DNA from: Hyphomicrobiales bacterium
Lineage (GTDB): Bacteria; Pseudomonadota; Alphaproteobacteria; Rhizobiales; Kaistiaceae
Assembly (NCBI GenBank): GCA_017305815.1
Contig: JAFKJZ010000464.1
Location: 1-9,076, forward strand
Length of the DNA: 9,076 nt
Reading direction: 5' to 3'
Shown here: piece by piece, positions 6,702 through 9,076 of the stretch
Position numbering within the stretch: position 1 is the first letter of the stretch
How the letters are laid out: each line of letters opens with the position of its first letter
Made by a program: the position numbers and the translations under genes
The notes under the pieces: generated by a model
What the model was told of the DNA's origin: nothing
The model's input: the letters and a program-made list of their open reading frames with translations, nothing else
Databases searched by the model: none

Positions 6702-6735
6702 ATGGAGATATATAGGCACGAAATACAAGTTTAAC
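6702..6735 (-). promoter_or_regulatory. AT-rich promoter region of rpoH
   Basis: A conspicuously AT-rich island in GC-rich surroundings, with TATATA at 6713-6708 on the minus strand as a credible -10 box; a transcription start near 6700 would give a leader of about 65 nt. The -35 is unclear (TGTTAA 16 nt upstream is weak). A CTTG (6729-6726) followed 20 nt later by CCAT (6705-6702) loosely recalls a sigma32-type promoter, with spacing at the long end, so autoregulation is possible but unproven. Confidence 0.4.
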
Positions 6736-6736
6736 A

Positions 6737-6750
6737 GGACCGATTGGTCC
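6737..6750 (-). terminator. Small hairpin after rluD, weak terminator at best
   Basis: On the minus strand GGACC (6750-6746) and GGTCC (6741-6737) form a 5-bp stem with a 4-nt loop, 7 nt after the rluD TGA, followed by TGTTAAAC rather than a U-run. It could mark the end of the rluD transcript or be a regulator site upstream of rpoH. Confidence 0.3.
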
Positions 6751-6757
6751 GGCCCGA

Positions 6758-7768
6758 TCACAGTCCGTTGAAGGCCTCGATCAGATCGGCCAGGTCTTCC
6801 GGCGGATCGCTTTCAAAATGCAGCGTTTCTCCGGTCGTCGGATGCTCGAAGCCGAGCAGCCACGCGTGCAGCGCCTGGCGGTGGAAGCGGGCGATCGCGC
6901 TGCGGGCCGGTTCCGGGATCCGCGCCAGCTTGGTAAGGAAGCCCTTGCCATATTCCTGGTCGCCGATCAGCGGATGCGCCATCGCGGCCATGTGGACGCG
7001 GATCTGATGGGTGCGGCCCGTCTCCAGCCGGAGGTCGAGCAGGCTGGCGATCGGATTGGCGGGATCGCCGAAGCGCTCCTCGACCGTATAGTGGGTGATC
7101 GCTTCCTTGCCGCCCGTCTTCACCACCGCCATCTTCAGCCGGCTCACCGGCGAGCGGCCGATCGGGGCGTCGACGAGGCCGTAGGGCAGGGACGGCACGC
7201 CCCAGACGATGGCGCGATAGCCGCGCTCGAGCGGACCGGAGCGGCCATGGTCGGCGAACTGGTTGGCGAGGCGCTTGTGGGCGCGGTCGTTCTTCGCCAC
7301 CACCATCAGGCCGGTCGTGTCCTTGTCGAGCCGGTGCACGATGCCCGGGCGGCGGACGCCGCCAATGCCGGAAAGGCTGTCGCCGCAATGGGCAATCAGC
7401 GCGTTGACGAGCGTGCCGGTCCAGTTGCCGGCGGCCGGATGCACGACGAGGCCGGCCTGCTTGTCGATGACGAGCAGGTCGCTGTCCTCATAGACGACAT
7501 TGAGCGGGATCGGCTCGCCTTCCGGCTCCGGCGCCACGGCGGGCGGCACGGCGACGCGGATGACGTCGCCCGCGTTGACCGCCTTTTTGGCCTCCACTAT
7601 GGTCGCGCCGCCGATCGAAACGTGGCCGGCCTCGATCAGGGCCTTGAGGCGGCTGCGGGAAAGCTCGGCGATCGCGGCGGCCAGATAGGCGTCGAGGCGA
7701 CGGCCAGCCGCATCCGGTTCGACCACGAGGTCGACGATTTCCTCGCCGTCATCCGGAAACTGATCCAT
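6758..7768 (-). CDS. rluD: RluA/RluD-family 23S rRNA pseudouridine synthase
   Basis: A 336-residue enzyme that isomerises uridine to pseudouridine in 23S rRNA. An S4 RNA-binding domain spans about residues 14-75 (VVEPDAAGRRLDAYLA, LSRSRLKALIEAGHVSIGG). The catalytic domain holds VVYEDSDLLVIDKQAGLVVHPA (about 91-112, quoted in part), the active-site motif HRLDKDTTG (145-153) with catalytic Asp148, and the conserved LETGRTHQIRVHMA (248-261) with the late HRQALHAW. The reading frame is open to 7927, but the ATG at 7768 follows AGGG with a 6-nt spacer and gives the normal family N-terminus; the 53 extra residues are not protein-like and lie antisense to the divergent gene. Length and S4 domain fit the RluD/RluC branch; D is my best guess of the paralogue. 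It is followed by rpoH. Confidence 0.93.
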   Translation of the reverse strand: MDQFPDDGEEIVDLVVEPDAAGRRLDAYLAAAIAELSRSRLKALIEAGHVSIGGATIVEAKKAVNAGDVIRVAVPPAVAPEPEGEPIPLNVVYEDSDLLVIDKQAGLVVHPAAGNWTGTLVNALIAHCGDSLSGIGGVRRPGIVHRLDKDTTGLMVVAKNDRAHKRLANQFADHGRSGPLERGYRAIVWGVPSLPYGLVDAPIGRSPVSRLKMAVVKTGGKEAITHYTVEERFGDPANPIASLLDLRLETGRTHQIRVHMAAMAHPLIGDQEYGKGFLTKLARIPEPARSAIARFHRQALHAWLLGFEHPTTGETLHFESDPPEDLADLIEAFNGL

Positions 7769-8150
7769 GGTCAACCCTACTTCCTCTTCGAACGGCGCGC
7801 CGCAACAGGGTGGCGATACGCCCCTCGATCCCGCCGTCGAGCGCGTCCGGCAGAAGCTGAGACGACTGATTCTGGTATCGAGTCTGACGGTGGTGCTCGG
7901 CTTCGTCGCCGTGCTGTTCGCCGTCATCTATCGGATCGGCCCCGGCGGAAGCAAGTCCGGTCTTGCCCCGTCCTCGGCGGAACTGCGCATCGAGCAGGCC
8001 ATACCGGCCGGCGGCCGCGTCGTTTCCTCGGCGCTGAACGGCGACCAGCTGGCGCTGACGCTCGATGTCGGCGGCGCGACGCGCGTCGTCATCCTCAACA
8101 TCAACACCGGCAAGGTGCTGCGCAACATCAGCCTCGGCACCACGCCGTAG
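7767..8150 (+). CDS. Small single-pass membrane protein of unknown function
   Basis: A 127-residue protein with a hydrophilic N-terminus (MVNPTSSSNGAPQQGGD, then DPAVERVRQKLRR), one strong membrane segment at about residues 34-55 (LILVSSLTVVLGFVAVLFAVIY), and a beta-rich C-terminal part with LALTLDVGGATRVVILNINTG. The basic residues before the segment suggest that the N-terminus is cytoplasmic and the C-terminal domain periplasmic. Small proteins of this type sit beside RluA-family synthase and rpoH genes in other Alphaproteobacteria, possibly the DUF6476 group, by memory and unverified. The ATG at 7767 is forced: an in-frame TGA lies at 7761-7763 and there is no other Met codon. Only a weak GGA lies upstream. 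Its start codon overlaps that of the divergent rluD by two bases. No function is proposed. Confidence 0.75.
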   Translation: MVNPTSSSNGAPQQGGDTPLDPAVERVRQKLRRLILVSSLTVVLGFVAVLFAVIYRIGPGGSKSGLAPSSAELRIEQAIPAGGRVVSSALNGDQLALTLDVGGATRVVILNINTGKVLRNISLGTTP

Positions 8151-8175
8151 CGCCTGGTCGCGGGTTTCCGCCATC

Positions 8176-8244
8176 TTCTCCCCCATGCGGAGAAAGTTCT
8201 GCACAGGGAGTTTCAAAGAACTTTGGCGAGGTGGCTTGCCAAGG
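8176..8244 (+). repeat. Cluster of overlapping inverted repeats between the small membrane protein and tRNA-Glu
   Basis: Three stems can form here: TTCTCC (8176-8181) with GGAGAA (8189-8194); a perfect 8-bp AAAGTTCT (8193-8200) with AGAACTTT (8217-8224); and CTTTGGC (8221-8227) with GCCAAGG (8238-8244), including one G-U pair. Neighbouring stems share bases, so they are alternatives. No run of T follows any of them. They may end the upstream transcript or be a remnant repeat. Confidence 0.45.
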
Positions 8245-8264
8245 TTCCGATCACCCGGTATATC
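8236..8264 (+). promoter_or_regulatory. Sigma70-type promoter of tRNA-Glu
   Basis: TTGCCA (8236-8241) is separated by exactly 17 nt from TATATC (8259-8264), the best promoter match in the window. The expected start near 8271 lies 20 nt before the tRNA, a normal leader length. The -35 hexamer lies within an arm of an upstream inverted repeat. Confidence 0.65.
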
Positions 8265-8290
8265 GCCGTCATCCGAAAGCAAACGGATCC

Positions 8291-8365
8291 GCGCCCATCG
8301 TCTAGCGGTCAGGACGTCGCCCTCTCACGGCGAAAGCAGGGGTTCGATTCCCCTTGGGCGTACCA
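8291..8365 (+). tRNA. tRNA-Glu (anticodon CTC), CCA encoded
   Basis: A complete 75-nt cloverleaf including CCA. The acceptor stem GCGCCCA pairs with TGGGCGT (first pair G-U), and the discriminator is A8362. The D arm is GTC-TAGCGGTCAG-GAC, the anticodon stem is TCGCC/GGCGA with loop CTCTCAC, giving anticodon CTC at 8324-8326 (reads GAG). The T arm is AGGGG-TTCGATT-CCCCT, and the terminal CCA is at 8363-8365. The length and short D stem are typical of bacterial tRNA-Glu. GAG should be a preferred Glu codon in such a GC-rich genome. It faces the LysR-type gene. Confidence 0.95.
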
Positions 8366-8449
8366 AAACCTCCACATTCCAGAACTGAATACTGACCCGT
8401 CCAACACGGCATGTTTCGCGCGTGGGTTAGCCGCTTGTGCCCTTTAGGC

Positions 8450-9076
8450 TCAGGCGGGAGATGGCCTTCCGGCGACATAGTCGCCGAGCCCCGCGACCAG
8501 ATGGTCGAAGGCGAGGCGCATGCGCCGGACCGTGCCGAGATCCTCGTGCATGGCGACCCAGCATTCTAGCGGATAGGCGAATTCTGCCGGCACGAGATGG
8601 ACGAGCTCGGGATCGCGCGCCGCGAGCGGGCTCTGGCAGCCGCCGATGCCGAGGCCGGCTCGGATCGCGGCGAGCTGGGCGGTGTCGCTGTCGGTGCGCA
8701 GGCTGAACCTCTCGCGCGAAAGCGGCAGGCCCAGCTGCTGCAGCGCCCGGATGGCGGGTGAATCGCGGTCGAAGCCGATCAGCGCATGGCCATCCAGCTC
8801 GGCCAGCGTCCCCGGCGTGCCCCGTCGCGCCAGGTAGCGGCGATGGGCATGCAGGCCGATGTCGATCGTGCCGATGCGGCGGGCGAGCAGGGCGCCCTGC
8901 GTCGGCCGGGCCATCCGCACGGCGATGTCGGCCTCGCGCCGCACCAGATCCTCGTTGCGGTTGGAAACCACCAGTTCGACGGCGATGCCCGGATGCCGCT
9001 CCATGAAGGGGGCGAGGATCGCCGGCAGGATTTCCGTGCCGACCACCTCGCTCGCCGTCAGGCGCACCGTGCCGCG
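8450..9076 (-). CDS. LysR-type transcriptional regulator, effector-binding domain (N-terminus beyond window)
   Basis: The frame is open to the window edge and reads GTVRLTASEVVGTEILPAIL, the classic linker and first strand of a LysR substrate-binding domain; the GTG at 9067 is therefore internal. About 208 residues of the domain are visible, with HPGIAVELVVSNRNEDLVRREADIAVR (quoted in part, first subdomain), LLARRIGTIDIGLHAHRRYL, a FDRDSPAIRALQQLGLP stretch, SDTAQLAAIRAGLGIGGCQ, and VPAEFAYPLECWVAMHEDL near the end, which is the usual order for this family. It ends at the TGA at 8450-8452. The winged helix-turn-helix DNA-binding domain, the true start and the likely divergent target gene are all outside the window, so the regulated pathway and effector are unknown. 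It converges on tRNA-Glu with an 84-nt gap in which I see no clear terminator. Confidence 0.92.
   Translation of the reverse strand, partial: RGTVRLTASEVVGTEILPAILAPFMERHPGIAVELVVSNRNEDLVRREADIAVRMARPTQGALLARRIGTIDIGLHAHRRYLARRGTPGTLAELDGHALIGFDRDSPAIRALQQLGLPLSRERFSLRTDSDTAQLAAIRAGLGIGGCQSPLAARDPELVHLVPAEFAYPLECWVAMHEDLGTVRRMRLAFDHLVAGLGDYVAGRPSPA

Noticed and set aside
6635..6703. N-terminal extension of RpoH to the ATG at 6703
   Set aside because: The extension overlaps the likely promoter and leader hairpin, while the ATG at 6634 has a strong GGAGG and the usual RpoH N-terminus.
7769..7927. N-terminal extension of RluD to 7927
   Set aside because: The 53 extra residues are not protein-like, have no ribosome site that I can see, and lie antisense to the membrane-segment coding part of the divergent gene.
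6818..8305. A 495-codon open frame on the plus strand antisense to rluD
   Set aside because: It overlaps the rluD catalytic domain and the small membrane protein in another frame, has shadow-type composition and lacks any motif.
1..9076. CRISPR array, insertion sequence, prophage or defence island
   Set aside because: No regularly spaced direct repeats, transposase, integrase or phage genes are visible; the gene content is housekeeping or ordinary accessory.

Overview
The window looks like a chromosomal stretch of a GC-rich alphaproteobacterium, probably of the order Hyphomicrobiales. This rests on four things: strong GC bias with Alphaproteobacteria-type proteins, an alphaproteobacterial RpoH, a hypothetical 5'-cut protein of a kind I associate with that order, and a degenerate interspersed inverted repeat of the 'CTCAGGAT/CTGAGG...CGTCTCG' kind seen in those genomes. 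The genus is not determined. I see no phage, transposase, CRISPR array or obvious island.

Layout, left to right. (1) 2-550 (+): C-terminal part of an unrecognised protein, followed 27 nt later by a YegS/diacylglycerol-kinase-type lipid kinase (578-1495). (2) 1517-3540 (+): a thiamine-related unit made of a putative promoter, a clear TPP riboswitch (1549-1640), an expression platform with a possible Shine-Dalgarno-sequestering hairpin, an ABC permease (thiX-like, 1718-2515) and its periplasmic NMT1/ThiY-type binding protein (2543-3487), ending in tandem hairpins. The ATPase that should complete the importer is not in the window. (3) 3555-3685: a paired, inverted intergenic repeat. (4) 7768-3725 (-): three genes in one direction: an RluA/RluD-family pseudouridine synthase, the heat-shock sigma factor RpoH with its own AT-rich promoter region and a terminator folded over its stop codon, and a class III nucleotidyl-cyclase/TolB-like/TPR protein that has lost the catalytic Asn. 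(5) 7767-8150 (+): a small single-pass membrane protein diverging from rluD, with the two start codons overlapping. (6) 8236-8365 (+): a tRNA-Glu(CTC) gene with a good sigma70-type promoter. (7) 9076-8450 (-): the effector-binding domain of a LysR-type regulator, cut by the window edge.

Functionally, the riboswitch unit should import a thiamine pyrimidine precursor or analogue when TPP is low. The rluD-rpoH-cyclase stretch combines rRNA modification, heat-shock transcription and a possible sensory protein; co-regulation is an inference from orientation only. Nothing here is clearly an undescribed system. The most unusual points are the overlapping divergent start codons, the Asn-to-Gly cyclase and the ATPase-less thiamine transporter.
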